DNA of 64,000 nt from an uncultured Christensenellaceae bacterium (GTDB lineage: Bacteria; Bacillota; Clostridia; Christensenellales; Aristaeellaceae), in the NCBI GenBank assembly GCA_905234985.1, contig CAJOJQ010000002.1:57300-121299 (forward strand), in the 5' to 3' direction. Under the pieces are notes generated by a model. It ran no database searches. It saw only the letters and a program-made list of their open reading frames with translations, and had not been told where the DNA came from. Made by a program: the position numbers and the translations under genes. This document shows, piece after piece, positions 33,301 through 41,039 of this stretch. Position 1 is the stretch's first letter, and every line of letters begins with the position of its first letter.

Positions 33301-34656
33301 TCCAACCGGGTGCGCATGCGCCTTGGGGTATACGCCTGCGTGGATAAAACCCTGGACATCGAGCATCGGTTCGACTATGCCAAGGCCGCGGCGGATTCCG
33401 TAAAAAACAGCTATATCAAATCCATCGGCGTGTACGACGCGGAGATGCACCGGGCGGAGCTTTTCAAAAACCGGCTGGTGGAGGATTTCAGGCCCTCCAT
33501 CGAGCAGGAACGTTTTTTGGTCTATTATCAGCCCAAGTTCGATATCCGGCACGAAAAGCCGCTGCTTTGCGGCGCCGAAGCCCTGGTGCGGTGGGATCAT
33601 CCCGATTTCGGCCTCATCGGCCCCGGGGAGTTCATTCCGTTCTTAGAAGAAAACGGCCTCATTTTAGAATTGGACAAATACGTGTGGCGCAGGGTCGCCA
33701 ATCAGATCCGGGCCTGGAAGGAACAGTTTGGCTTCTCGGTGCCCGTTTCCGTCAACGTTTCCCGCATCGACACCCTGACGCCCGATTTGAAAGCCTTTTT
33801 CCTGGACATCCTGAAATCCTGCCGCCTGACGGTGGACGATATGGCCCTGGAAATCACCGAATCCGCCTATGCGGGGGATTCGGAGCAGGTGATTTCCAGC
33901 GTGAAGGAGCTGCGGGGCATGGGCTTCCGCATCGAAATGGATGATTTCGGCACCGGCTATTCCTCTCTGGGCATGCTCACCAATCTGCCCATCGTGGCGC
34001 TCAAGCTGGATATGAGCTTTATCCAAAGCGCTTTTGGGGAAAAGCGGGATATGCGGCTCATTGAAATGGTGATTGACATCGCCGATTATCTGCATATTCC
34101 CGTGGTGGCCGAGGGCGTGGAAACGGAAGAGCAGTATCTGGCCCTCAAGGCCATGGGCTGCGATTTGGTGCAGGGCTTCTATTTCTCCAAGCCCGTGCCG
34201 CCGGAAGCCTTTGCCCGCTTCCTGATCGAGCGGGCGCAGCAGGCCATGGAAGCACCCAAGGAAGACGCGGCCGCCGATATGAGTTTCCCCAAGATGCTCA
34301 CCAGCGACTTTGAACGCATATTCTATATTGACCTGCTGACGGGGCATTATCTGGAATTCTTCACCGACAGCATGGGTGGCTTTGAAATTCTGCCGGACGG
34401 TCGTGATTTCTTCCGGGATATGCAGGAGAAGCTGCTCAAGGACGTGGCGGAAAAGGACAAAGGAGCCGTTTCAGGCGCCCTGACCCGCGACATCTTGAAA
34501 AGCTGGGCCGGACGGGATGAAAAATGCAGCCTTTCCTTCCATAGTGTGGTGAACGGCCGCGAAAAACGGTACGGCCTGCAAACGATCCAGACCCGGAACG
34601 GCGGAGGACGGCATATCGCCGTCGGCATCCGGCCCGAGGAAGAAAGCAGCATATAA
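30328..34656 (+). CDS. APC-type permease fused to GGDEF-REC-GGDEF-EAL and a PAS-like tail
   Basis: About 1442 aa. GTG start chosen after GAGGTG; the track's ATG 31 codons earlier includes a promoter. Order: amino acid/polyamine permease-like domain with about 12 helices (about 1-490; SPVGAWAFSVGTSIGWGS, YPESGGAYAFTREVFG); a loop and extra helix; active-type GGDEF (VGGDEF near 647, no RxxD inhibitory site); REC receiver (near 753-870, phospho-acceptor in MLDLQMP, Lys in SKPY); degenerate GGDEF (RQGADTF near 957); EAL (near 1044-1298) with EALVRW, NVSR, ITES, DDFGTGYSS and EGVETEE all intact; and a PAS-like end (FERIFYIDLLTGHYLEF). Both synthesis and hydrolysis of c-di-GMP are possible. Probably a transporter-derived sensor or a transport-coupled signalling protein; the ligand is unknown. 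Followed 17 bases later by another cyclase gene. Confidence 0.87.
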   Translation: MNSEKDLQRHLSPVGAWAFSVGTSIGWGSLVVTASTYLKQAGPLGSLLGLAAGAIVMLMIGWSYAYMIQCYPESGGAYAFTREVFGYDHAFLAAWFLAMTYFAILWANATSLPLFGRIFLGGVFRFGKLYTIFGYDVYLGEALLSMAAMVLVGLLLTRFKKAANRLMIALVSLFSVCILIVFIGAMTGESGGLEPAYVPDSSALSQIVHIAVISPWAFIGFECISHGTEEFAFDRKKTRKVLLVSVLTTLALYGMITLLSVTAYPPEYENWLAYIRDLDHLEGIKALPAFYVADRYMGSLGVTLLMLSLLSLVLTSLIGNTVTLSRLAYALAKDRILPGRFAKVNDRGIPANAVLLVVGFSFFVPLVGRTAIGWIVDVTTIGATLIYGFVSAAAAKNAQKVGDRREIWVGRVSFFVMVGFGLYILLPNLVEKGSLMKETYFLFIVWSVLGFVLFRWILRRDKEKRFGASIVVWVAIMALVLFISLIWMRQSMIASNEHMMANIQEYYSHADADGQRREDALFIADQVDIVQAENTRTILLTTGMFAFALAIMLTNHSYLNKRSQESERLAIIDPLTGVKNKHAYLNEQSKLDVAIGEKRGQEFAIVVCDVNNLKKVNDTLGHKAGDEYIRDACRMVCEIFQHSPVYRVGGDEFVAILRGRDYLIRRELMIALHERSADHIRSGGTVVSGGLSEYDPETDTSAHDVFERADQLMYEEKKLLKGLDSAAKEDADGGEAQFLMEINQDDAILNVKRHVLIAEDEIISRLMLGDSLENDYEILYASDGLEALEQIMLHKNDLALVMLDLQMPRMSGVEVLKTLKSEPDTQNIPILVLTSDRSMEASCLRMGAMDFISKPYPAAEIILARVNKCIELSETREIIQSTARDSLTNLFNIDYFLRYVNLFDQHYRDKAMDAIVLDVNHFHMINERYGRQYGNSVLRGIGERIRAIAREVGGVGCRQGADTFLIYCPHLEDYTDLLEKASAGTGDGENASNRVRMRLGVYACVDKTLDIEHRFDYAKAAADSVKNSYIKSIGVYDAEMHRAELFKNRLVEDFRPSIEQERFLVYYQPKFDIRHEKPLLCGAEALVRWDHPDFGLIGPGEFIPFLEENGLILELDKYVWRRVANQIRAWKEQFGFSVPVSVNVSRIDTLTPDLKAFFLDILKSCRLTVDDMALEITESAYAGDSEQVISSVKELRGMGFRIEMDDFGTGYSSLGMLTNLPIVALKLDMSFIQSAFGEKRDMRLIEMVIDIADYLHIPVVAEGVETEEQYLALKAMGCDLVQGFYFSKPVPPEAFARFLIERAQQAMEAPKEDAAADMSFPKMLTSDFERIFYIDLLTGHYLEFFTDSMGGFEILPDGRDFFRDMQEKLLKDVAEKDKGAVSGALTRDILKSWAGRDEKCSLSFHSVVNGREKRYGLQTIQTRNGGGRHIAVGIRPEEESSI

Positions 34657-34673
34657 GAAAGGACTATTAGGGC

Positions 34674-35993
34674 ATGGGACGTAAAAAACTCAGTTTTACA
34701 ACGCGGTTCGTGCTTGCCTTCGGCGTTTTGCTGGTGGTTGCCAACATCCTGTTAGGCGTGGTGATCCTGCGTCAGTCCGAATCGGCCATGAAATCGCTGA
34801 TCAATAAAAATATGCTGGACATCGTCAACACCGCCGCTGGTTTCATGGACGGCGACGCGTTGGGCGCACTGACGGAGGACGACGTGGGCGGCGATCAGTT
34901 CAACGACGCGCTGCAGAAGCTGGCCGTTTTCCAGAGCAATGTGGATATCCAGTTCATTTACGCCGTCAGGCAGATCGATGAAGACACCTTCGTGTTCACC
35001 GTAGACCCCGATCCGGTGGAGCCTGCGGAGTTCGGCGAGGAAATCGTGGTCACGGAGGGCATCAAACAGGCGGGCAGGGGCGTCGCCGCCGTGGACGACG
35101 CGCCCATGGCGGACCGCTGGGGCAACTTTTACAGCGCGTACTGCCCCGTGTTCGATTCCCAGGGCAAGGTGGCGGGCATCGTGGGCATCGATTTCGCCGC
35201 CGATTGGTACAATGAACTGGTCAAAAGCCACACCCTCGCCATCACCGTTGAAACGATCCTGTCCGTCTCCATTGGCGGCCTGGTCATTTTTATCATCGCC
35301 AACGGCGTCAGAAAACGCTTCAAGGAATTGAACAGCGGTTTGATCAGGCTGTCGTCCAGCATGGATCACCTCATGCGGCAAGTGGGCATTATCTCCGGCG
35401 GCGAAGAAAAGGTTTCCCAGGAACCCCGGGATGAACTGGAGGTGCTGGAGGAAAAAATCGACACCATGCAGCGCGATATGACCGTATATCTCGACTACCT
35501 GCAAAAGCAGGCGTACACCGATTCGCTCACCCGGGTGGGCAGTTCCACGGCCTACCACGAGCTGGCGCAGAAGCTGGAGGATGAAATTCAGCAGGGCAGC
35601 GCCGCTTTCTCCCTGATCGTTTTCGACGTGAACAGCCTGAAAGTGATCAACGATGAACTCGGCCACGAAAACGGCGATAAGGTGATCAAGGGCGCGGCGG
35701 AGGTGATTTCCGGGGTCTTCGGCGCGGATCACACCTTCCGCATCGGCGGCGACGAGTTCGCCGTGGTGAAGGATCAGGCGCGCGGCGAGGATCTGGAAAA
35801 GGTGGACGCGGAAATCTCCGCGTTCAACAAGCGGGAAAAGGGAAGCCGCGTATTGCTTTCCGTTTCCAAGGGCCTGGCCCGTTTTGAACCGGAGCGGGAT
35901 CATTCCTTCAAGGAAGTATTTGCCAGGGCGGATCGGATCATGTACGAGGAAAAGAAGAATTACTATCAGACCGTGGGAAACCGCCGCGCCTGA
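34674..35993 (+). CDS. Membrane diguanylate cyclase (Cache-like sensor plus GGDEF)
   Basis: 439 aa. Transmembrane helix about 10-32, an extracytoplasmic Cache-like sensor domain about 35-175 (PMADRWGNFYSAYCPVFDSQGKVAGIVGIDF is typical), second helix about 185-205, a short coiled-coil linker about 225-270 and a C-terminal GGDEF domain (DSLTRVGSSTAYHE, FRIGGDEFAVV). The catalytic GGDEF is intact and no RxxD product-inhibition site is seen. It synthesises c-di-GMP in response to an extracellular small molecule. In the same transcript as the permease fusion. Confidence 0.9.
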   Translation: MGRKKLSFTTRFVLAFGVLLVVANILLGVVILRQSESAMKSLINKNMLDIVNTAAGFMDGDALGALTEDDVGGDQFNDALQKLAVFQSNVDIQFIYAVRQIDEDTFVFTVDPDPVEPAEFGEEIVVTEGIKQAGRGVAAVDDAPMADRWGNFYSAYCPVFDSQGKVAGIVGIDFAADWYNELVKSHTLAITVETILSVSIGGLVIFIIANGVRKRFKELNSGLIRLSSSMDHLMRQVGIISGGEEKVSQEPRDELEVLEEKIDTMQRDMTVYLDYLQKQAYTDSLTRVGSSTAYHELAQKLEDEIQQGSAAFSLIVFDVNSLKVINDELGHENGDKVIKGAAEVISGVFGADHTFRIGGDEFAVVKDQARGEDLEKVDAEISAFNKREKGSRVLLSVSKGLARFEPERDHSFKEVFARADRIMYEEKKNYYQTVGNRRA

Positions 35994-36025
35994 AAAGCCG
36001 AAAAATCAAGCGTTTTCCGCCGCGA

Positions 36026-36076
36026 AAAGCCGTGAAACAGGGAAGGATTTTCCCCCTGCTTCGCGGCTTTTTCTTT
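36026..36076 (+). terminator. Terminator after the c-di-GMP genes
   Basis: AAAGCCGTGAAACAGGG pairs with CCCTGCTTCGCGGCTTT (two mismatches), followed by TTCTTTTTT. Confidence 0.8.
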
Positions 36077-36169
36077 TTTGCCGCCCCCGGAAGAAAACCG
36101 GGCGCTGTTTCGTTGAATGGGTGAACACAAACGCGTTTTTAAGTACGCAGCCGGGGAGGCGAAAGACGA

Positions 36170-38476
36170 TTGAAGCACACATGGATCAAAGCGGCGGCGA
36201 TTATCATGCTGCTGATTCTTCTTCCTGTTCAGGCCTTGGGCTACAGCTACAGCACGCTGAAAAGAGGCATGATGGGCGCGGATGTTCTGGCTATGCAGAC
36301 GGCGCTGAAATCCTTGGGTTATTCCATTGCGACGGATGGGAAATACGGCCCCGCCACCGCCGCCGTGGTCAAATCCTTTCAAAAAAAGTACGGACTGAAG
36401 GCGGACGGGCTGGCGGGCGATAAAACCCTGACCCTGCTGTATACCCTGGTTCCCAACGGCGGGCAAATCCCTTATCCCACCGCCGTGCCCACGCTCGCGC
36501 CCACGGCGGCCCCTGCCGGAAACCCCGTGCAGGCGATGGTGGTCACCACCGGCGGGTCGCTGAATCTAAGGACGTCCGCCAGCAGCGGGGGAAAGGTGCT
36601 GGCCCAAATCCCCTATGGCACGTGGATCACGGTGTACACCAAGGGGCTTCAATGGTCGCTGGCAGCGTATAACGGGCTGACGGGCTATGTGATGACCCAG
36701 TATCTGTCCTTCGGCGCGGCTGTTCCCACTGCGGTTAACACCGCCGCGCCCACAGCCCAGCCCAGCATTCCCAGCGGTTCGGCAGCCTATGTATCCACCA
36801 CCGGCGGCAGCCTGAACCTGCGGGCCACGCCCTCTTCCTCCGCCAAGGTGCTGCTGCGGATCCCCAATGAAATGCCGGTGCAGCTGGTGGTCCGGGGCAG
36901 CGCGTGGTGCGCCGTGGTCTATCAGGGCATCCAGGGCTATGTGATGACTTCTTTCCTGCGGTTCCCCGAAGGGGCGGCTACCGCCGCGCCCACCCCCGCG
37001 CCCACAGCGGTTCCCACCGCCGCGCCCGTGATCACGGGTCAGACAGCCTTCGTCACCACCACCGGTGGCAGCCTGAACCTGCGGGAATACGCCAGGAGCG
37101 GCGCGAAAATCCTTTTCACCATTCCCAACGGCGCCGCGATCACGGTGACCGGACGGGGAAGCGAATGGTGTTCCGTGTACTATCAGGGCATGGCGGGGTA
37201 TGTGATGACCGCCTATCTGCGCTTTCCTTCCGATCCCACGGCCAAGCCGACGGCTTCACCCACCCCCGCGCCCGCTTCTCCCGGCGTTTCCGTGGGTACG
37301 GCGCTGGTAACGACCTCCGGCGGCAGCGTAAACCTGCGCGCTTCGGCTTCCTCCGGCGCCAAGGTGCTTTTATCCGTACCCAACGCGTCCATCGTCACCG
37401 TACACGCCAAGGGCGCTGAATGGACCGCAATTACCTATAACGGCACCTTTGGGTATATCATGAGCCAGTATATCACCATGGTAAACGCCGGGGGCGCGCA
37501 GGACGGAAACCCCGAGGAGGAAGACCCCTCCGTTTATAAGCGCACCCTGAAAAAAGGCATGACCGGCGAGGACGTGACCTGGGTGCAGAACCGTTTGTAT
37601 GAGTTGGGCTATTCGCTGCAAATCACCCACGTGTACGACGACGCCACGTTCAGCGCCGTGAAGGCCTTTCAGAACCAGAACGGCCTGGACGCCGACGGGC
37701 TTGCGGGGTCGCAGACCTTCTCGGTGCTGAAAAGCGAAAACGCCCGCCGGGCCGACGCACAGCCGCTGACCTACGCCACCTTGCGCATCGACCAGACCGG
37801 CGACGGGGTCAGACAGCTGCAAACCGATCTGAAAAAGTTGGGCTATTCTGTCACCGTCAACGGCACCTACGATACGGACACCCATAACGCCGTGGTGGCG
37901 TTCCAGCAGCGGAACGGGCTGGTGATCAGCGGCATCGCCGACGCGCTTACCCGCCAGGTGATCCACGGCGGCCAGGGGAAGCCTTTTTCCACAACCGTGG
38001 AAACGCTTCCGGCCAACGAAGGCTGGATGGCAAGCCCATCCGTCAGCCAAATCAAACTGCTGCACTGGCAGAACGAAATCAAGCCCAATGTAAAAGCGGG
38101 GCAGACCTTCACCGTGCTGGACCCCAACACCAATTTGAGCTGGAAGCTGGTGTTCTATTCCCTGGGCCGCCATGCGGACAGCCAGCCCGCCTCCTGGAAG
38201 GATACGCAGATCATGAACCGCTCCTTCGGCAGCACCTCTTGGACCATTCATCCCGTCTACGTGCTGCTGCCCAACGGCCAATGGACCATGGCTACCATGC
38301 ACAACCGGCCTCATCTGTACGGCTCCATCACCAACAACGGTTTCGGCGGCCACCTGTGCGTCCACTTCCTAAGGGACATGGACGAAGCGAAGAGAAACGA
38401 CCCCGACTACGGCGTAAACAATCAGGTCACCCTGCGCAGCGCCTGGAAAGCGCTGACGGGGGAAACGGTGAACTGA
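36170..38476 (+). CDS. Secreted peptidoglycan-binding/SH3 repeat protein
   Basis: 768 aa, TTG start after GGGGAGG. Signal peptide about 1-24. Then a PG_binding_1 domain (YSTLKRGMMGADVLAMQTAL), four bacterial SH3 domains (each with TTGGS-NLR...GYVM), separated by Pro/Thr/Ala linkers such as PTAVPTLAPTAAP. Two further PG_binding_1 domains follow (LKKGMTGEDVTWVQNRLYEL; IDQTGDGVRQLQTDLKKLGY). The C-terminal domain about 620-768 (LLHWQNEIKPNVKAGQTFTV ... NNGFGGHLCVHFLRD) is found in clostridial wall proteins but has no function known to me; its conserved His residues could be catalytic. Probably acts on or binds the cell wall or spore cortex. Monocistronic, own terminator. Confidence 0.83.
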   Translation: MKHTWIKAAAIIMLLILLPVQALGYSYSTLKRGMMGADVLAMQTALKSLGYSIATDGKYGPATAAVVKSFQKKYGLKADGLAGDKTLTLLYTLVPNGGQIPYPTAVPTLAPTAAPAGNPVQAMVVTTGGSLNLRTSASSGGKVLAQIPYGTWITVYTKGLQWSLAAYNGLTGYVMTQYLSFGAAVPTAVNTAAPTAQPSIPSGSAAYVSTTGGSLNLRATPSSSAKVLLRIPNEMPVQLVVRGSAWCAVVYQGIQGYVMTSFLRFPEGAATAAPTPAPTAVPTAAPVITGQTAFVTTTGGSLNLREYARSGAKILFTIPNGAAITVTGRGSEWCSVYYQGMAGYVMTAYLRFPSDPTAKPTASPTPAPASPGVSVGTALVTTSGGSVNLRASASSGAKVLLSVPNASIVTVHAKGAEWTAITYNGTFGYIMSQYITMVNAGGAQDGNPEEEDPSVYKRTLKKGMTGEDVTWVQNRLYELGYSLQITHVYDDATFSAVKAFQNQNGLDADGLAGSQTFSVLKSENARRADAQPLTYATLRIDQTGDGVRQLQTDLKKLGYSVTVNGTYDTDTHNAVVAFQQRNGLVISGIADALTRQVIHGGQGKPFSTTVETLPANEGWMASPSVSQIKLLHWQNEIKPNVKAGQTFTVLDPNTNLSWKLVFYSLGRHADSQPASWKDTQIMNRSFGSTSWTIHPVYVLLPNGQWTMATMHNRPHLYGSITNNGFGGHLCVHFLRDMDEAKRNDPDYGVNNQVTLRSAWKALTGETVN

Positions 38477-38493
38477 CGCGAGAGAGGCCCATG

Positions 38494-38528
38494 CGGAAAC
38501 TGCTTTTTGTAAGGCGGTTTCCGTTTTT
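38494..38528 (+). terminator. Terminator after the wall protein
   Basis: CGGAAAC(T)GC ... GC(G)GTTTCCG stem followed by TTTTT. Confidence 0.8.
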
Positions 38529-38531
38529 CTA

Positions 38532-38560
38532 TTGACATGCGGAAGAAATGAGGGCAAAAT
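38532..38560 (+). promoter_or_regulatory. Promoter for the metallo-hydrolase/chromate transporter operon
   Basis: TTGACA, 17-base spacer, CAAAAT (or the overlapping AAATAAT). The perfect -35 supports it. Confidence 0.55.
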
Positions 38561-38564
38561 AATA

Positions 38565-38688
38565 CCTGACATCCTTGGGCGAAGGATACTTGCAATAAGA
38601 CCCTAACCGCCCTATGAGAGCGTCATGAACATGATGGAGACGGCAGCGGTCACGATCATTGTGCGGTCACCGCCGCCAGGGGGAACAG
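38565..38688 (+). promoter_or_regulatory. Structured 5' leader of unknown class
   Basis: About 125 bases between the promoter and the MBL-hydrolase gene with hairpins ATCCTT/AAGGAT, TCAT/ATGA, and a long GGCAGCGGT...ACCGCCGCC stem ending near the ribosome binding site AGGGGGAA. It contains GGAGACGGC as in the Mo leader, but I do not recognise a riboswitch class. Confidence 0.35.
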
Positions 38689-38691
38689 CAT

Positions 38692-39465
38692 ATGAAAATC
38701 ACAGCTTTGATCGAAAATACGTCCGCCTGCGGGCTGCCTACGGAACACGGCCTCAGCCTGTTTGTGGAAATGGAAAAATGCTCTTTTCTGTTCGATATGG
38801 GACAGACGGATCTGTTTGCCCGAAACGCCGAAGCCTTGGGCGTCAACCTAAACGAAGCCGATTTCGCCGTGCTGTCCCACGGGCATTACGACCACGGCGG
38901 CGGGCTGCGGACGTTTCTTGCCATCAACAGTCACGCGCCGGTTTATATGAACCGATTTGCCTTTGAACCGCACTACAACGGAACGGAAAAATATATCGGC
39001 CTCGATCAGGGATTGAAAGCGTCAAGCCGGATCGTGTTTGTGGAGGAAGATCGGGAAATAGCGGAAGGGATCAGGGTGTTCGGCTGCCTCAACGCTCCCA
39101 AGGTGATGGATTTCGGCTCCTGCGGGCTGAATATGCTCCAGGGCGGACGCATGCTGGCAGAAGATTTCCGCCACGAACAATATCTGCTGGTGGAGGAAAA
39201 AGGAAAGAAAATCCTTTTCAGCGGCTGTTCCCACCGGGGCATCCTGAACATCATGCACTGGTTCCGCCCGGATGTCCTCATCGGCGGCTTTCATCTGTCC
39301 AAGCTCCCCCTGGACGATACGCTGGCCGGATACGCTAAGGCGCTGGACGCCTATCCGACGGCCTATTACACGTGCCACTGCACCGGCACGGAGCAATACC
39401 GGTTCATGAAGGAACAAATGAAGAACCTTCATTATTTGAGTACGGGGGAAACGATCATTCTTTGA
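38692..39465 (+). CDS. MBL-fold metallo-hydrolase (COG1237 type)
   Basis: 257 aa, cytosolic. The metal motif SHGHYDHGG near residue 62 gives HxHxDH; further His residues lie in GCSHRGI and CHCTGTEQ. The family (COG1237) includes the pterin-pathway enzyme 4-(beta-D-ribofuranosyl)aminobenzene 5'-phosphate synthase of methanogens, but in Clostridia its members are uncharacterised. ATG start at AGGGGGAACAGCAT; the track ORF is 11 codons longer. Precedes the chromate transporter pair by 27 bases, so possibly co-transcribed. Confidence 0.8.
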   Translation: MKITALIENTSACGLPTEHGLSLFVEMEKCSFLFDMGQTDLFARNAEALGVNLNEADFAVLSHGHYDHGGGLRTFLAINSHAPVYMNRFAFEPHYNGTEKYIGLDQGLKASSRIVFVEEDREIAEGIRVFGCLNAPKVMDFGSCGLNMLQGGRMLAEDFRHEQYLLVEEKGKKILFSGCSHRGILNIMHWFRPDVLIGGFHLSKLPLDDTLAGYAKALDAYPTAYYTCHCTGTEQYRFMKEQMKNLHYLSTGETIIL

Positions 39466-39492
39466 AATACCAAAGCGGCTTTGGAGGCGAAT

Positions 39493-40065
39493 ATGTTACT
39501 GACCCTTTTTCTGACCTTTGCCAGAATCGGCCTGTTCACCTTCGGCGGCGGATACGCCATGATCTCGTTGATCGAAAACATATGCGTGAAACAGAAGCAA
39601 TGGATCACCCATGACGATATGATGAACGTGACCGTCATCGCCGAATCCACCCCCGGCCCCATCGCCATCAACTGCGCCACCTTCGTGGGCTACAGGCAGA
39701 AGGGGATCGCCGGGGCGCTGGCGGCCACCTTCGGCGTGATCCTCCCGTCTTTCGTCATCATCTATACCATTTCCGTGTTTCTGGATTCCTTTCTGGAAAT
39801 CGTGTGGATCGCCAACGCGTTCAAGGGCATTCGCATCGCCGTGGGCATCCTGATCGTGGACGTGGGGGCGAAGATGTTTTTGAAAATGCCCAAAAAGCCC
39901 CTGCCCTGCGCCATCCTGGCGGGCGCTTTCGCGGCCATGCTGCTGATCAACTTTTCTTCCTTCAAATTCTCCACTATCAGCCTGATGCTGGTTGCCGCCG
40001 CGGTCAGCCTGGCCGTTTTTCTGCTCAAGGGAGCGCCTGAAGCGAAAGGCGGTGAAAAGCCGTGA
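39493..40065 (+). CDS. Chromate transporter family protein, first half
   Basis: 190 aa membrane protein of the short-chain CHR family; two such proteins form the equivalent of full-length ChrA. Signature FTFGGGYAMISLIE near residue 15 and STPGPIAINCATFVGYRQKG near 50. ATG start after GGAGG; the track's TTG four codons earlier overlaps the ribosome binding site. Overlaps the partner by four bases. The substrate in anaerobes may be chromate or another oxyanion; the physiological role is uncertain. Confidence 0.88.
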   Translation: MLLTLFLTFARIGLFTFGGGYAMISLIENICVKQKQWITHDDMMNVTVIAESTPGPIAINCATFVGYRQKGIAGALAATFGVILPSFVIIYTISVFLDSFLEIVWIANAFKGIRIAVGILIVDVGAKMFLKMPKKPLPCAILAGAFAAMLLINFSSFKFSTISLMLVAAAVSLAVFLLKGAPEAKGGEKP

Positions 40066-40628
40066 TCTATTGGGATTTGTTCATGGGCTTTCTGAAGGTG
40101 GGCTGCTTTTCCTTCGGCGGGGCGTACGGCGCGATTCCTCTGATCCGGGACGTGGTGCTGTCCTACGGCTGGCTCAGCGAAGAAACGCTGACGGATATGA
40201 TCGCCGTCAGCGAAAGCACCCCCGGCCCCATCATGGTCAATTTGGCCACCTACGTGGGCAGCAGCCAGGCGGGATTTTTGGGCGCTTTGATCGCCACTTT
40301 TGCCGTTGTTTTGCCCGCTTTCATCATCATTCTGCTGGTGATGGCGCTTTTGAAAACCGCGCTGAAAAACAAGTATGTGCAGGCAGTGCTGCAAGGCCTC
40401 AAGCCGTGCATCGTCGGCATCATTCTGGCCACGGGCTGCACCATGGCGCTGAATTACGGCGTTCTTCCCGCGTTCCGGGAAAACGGGGATATGCGCCCTT
40501 TGATCCTGACGGCGGGGCTGGCGTTTTTATACTTCGGCTCAAGAAAGGCGCTGAAAAAGGGCCTTTCGCCCATCGGCCTGATTTTACTTTCCGCCTGCGC
40601 GGGGTTTTTGACGTACGGCTATGTATAA
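40062..40628 (+). CDS. Chromate transporter family protein, second half
   Basis: 188 aa, GTG start overlapping the previous stop (GTGA). Carries the paralogous motifs FSFGGAYGAIPLIRD near 17 and STPGPIMVNLATYVGSSQAG near 55, followed by hydrophobic helices. Acts as a heterodimer with the first half. Confidence 0.88.
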   Translation: MIYWDLFMGFLKVGCFSFGGAYGAIPLIRDVVLSYGWLSEETLTDMIAVSESTPGPIMVNLATYVGSSQAGFLGALIATFAVVLPAFIIILLVMALLKTALKNKYVQAVLQGLKPCIVGIILATGCTMALNYGVLPAFRENGDMRPLILTAGLAFLYFGSRKALKKGLSPIGLILLSACAGFLTYGYV

Positions 40629-40646
40629 ATGTTTTCCGGCGGGTGC

Positions 40647-40675
40647 TTTCCATTTGGCCGGTTTTATGTTATAAT
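40647..40675 (+). promoter_or_regulatory. Promoter for yerC-pcrA
   Basis: TTTCCA, 17-base spacer, extended -10 TGTTATAAT. Confidence 0.65.
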
Positions 40676-40745
40676 TCTTATTGACCGCGGCGCTTTATCA
40701 GCCGTGAAAATTCAAACCGGCACCGGATGAAGTGGGGGGATGCGT

Positions 40746-41039
40746 ATGAAGCACGATGATATGGCGCGTCTGCTGGAAGCGATCCTGTCCTTGAAGACCA
40801 AGGAAGAACTGGAGCATTTTTTTGAGGATTTATGTACCATCCAGGAAATCAACAGCCTGGTGCAGCGCTTTGACGTGGCCCTGCAATTGGACCAGGGGCT
40901 GACCTATGCCCAAATCGCCAATATCACCCATGCCAGCACCGCCACCATCAGCCGCGTGAACCGCAGCCTGGTTTACGGCGCGGAGGGGTACAGGCTGGCC
41001 ATCGGGCGCATGCGTGAAACAGAAAAAGAGGATACATAA
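40746..41039 (+). CDS. YerC/YecD family TrpR-related regulator
   Basis: 97 aa. TrpR-like helix-turn-helix fold: FEDLCTIQEINSLVQRFDVALQLDQGLTYAQIANITHASTATISRVNR. Typical of the YerC family found next to pcrA in Firmicutes. I prefer the second ATG (MKHDDMARLL) because the GGGGGG ribosome binding site abuts the first (40740). The stop overlaps the pcrA start (TAATG). The regulated genes are not known. Confidence 0.88.
   Translation: MKHDDMARLLEAILSLKTKEELEHFFEDLCTIQEINSLVQRFDVALQLDQGLTYAQIANITHASTATISRVNRSLVYGAEGYRLAIGRMRETEKEDT

Noticed and set aside
35884-36423. 179-codon ORF bridging the cyclase and wall-protein genes
   Set aside because: Runs through the terminator at 36026-36076 and overlaps two well-supported genes in other frames.
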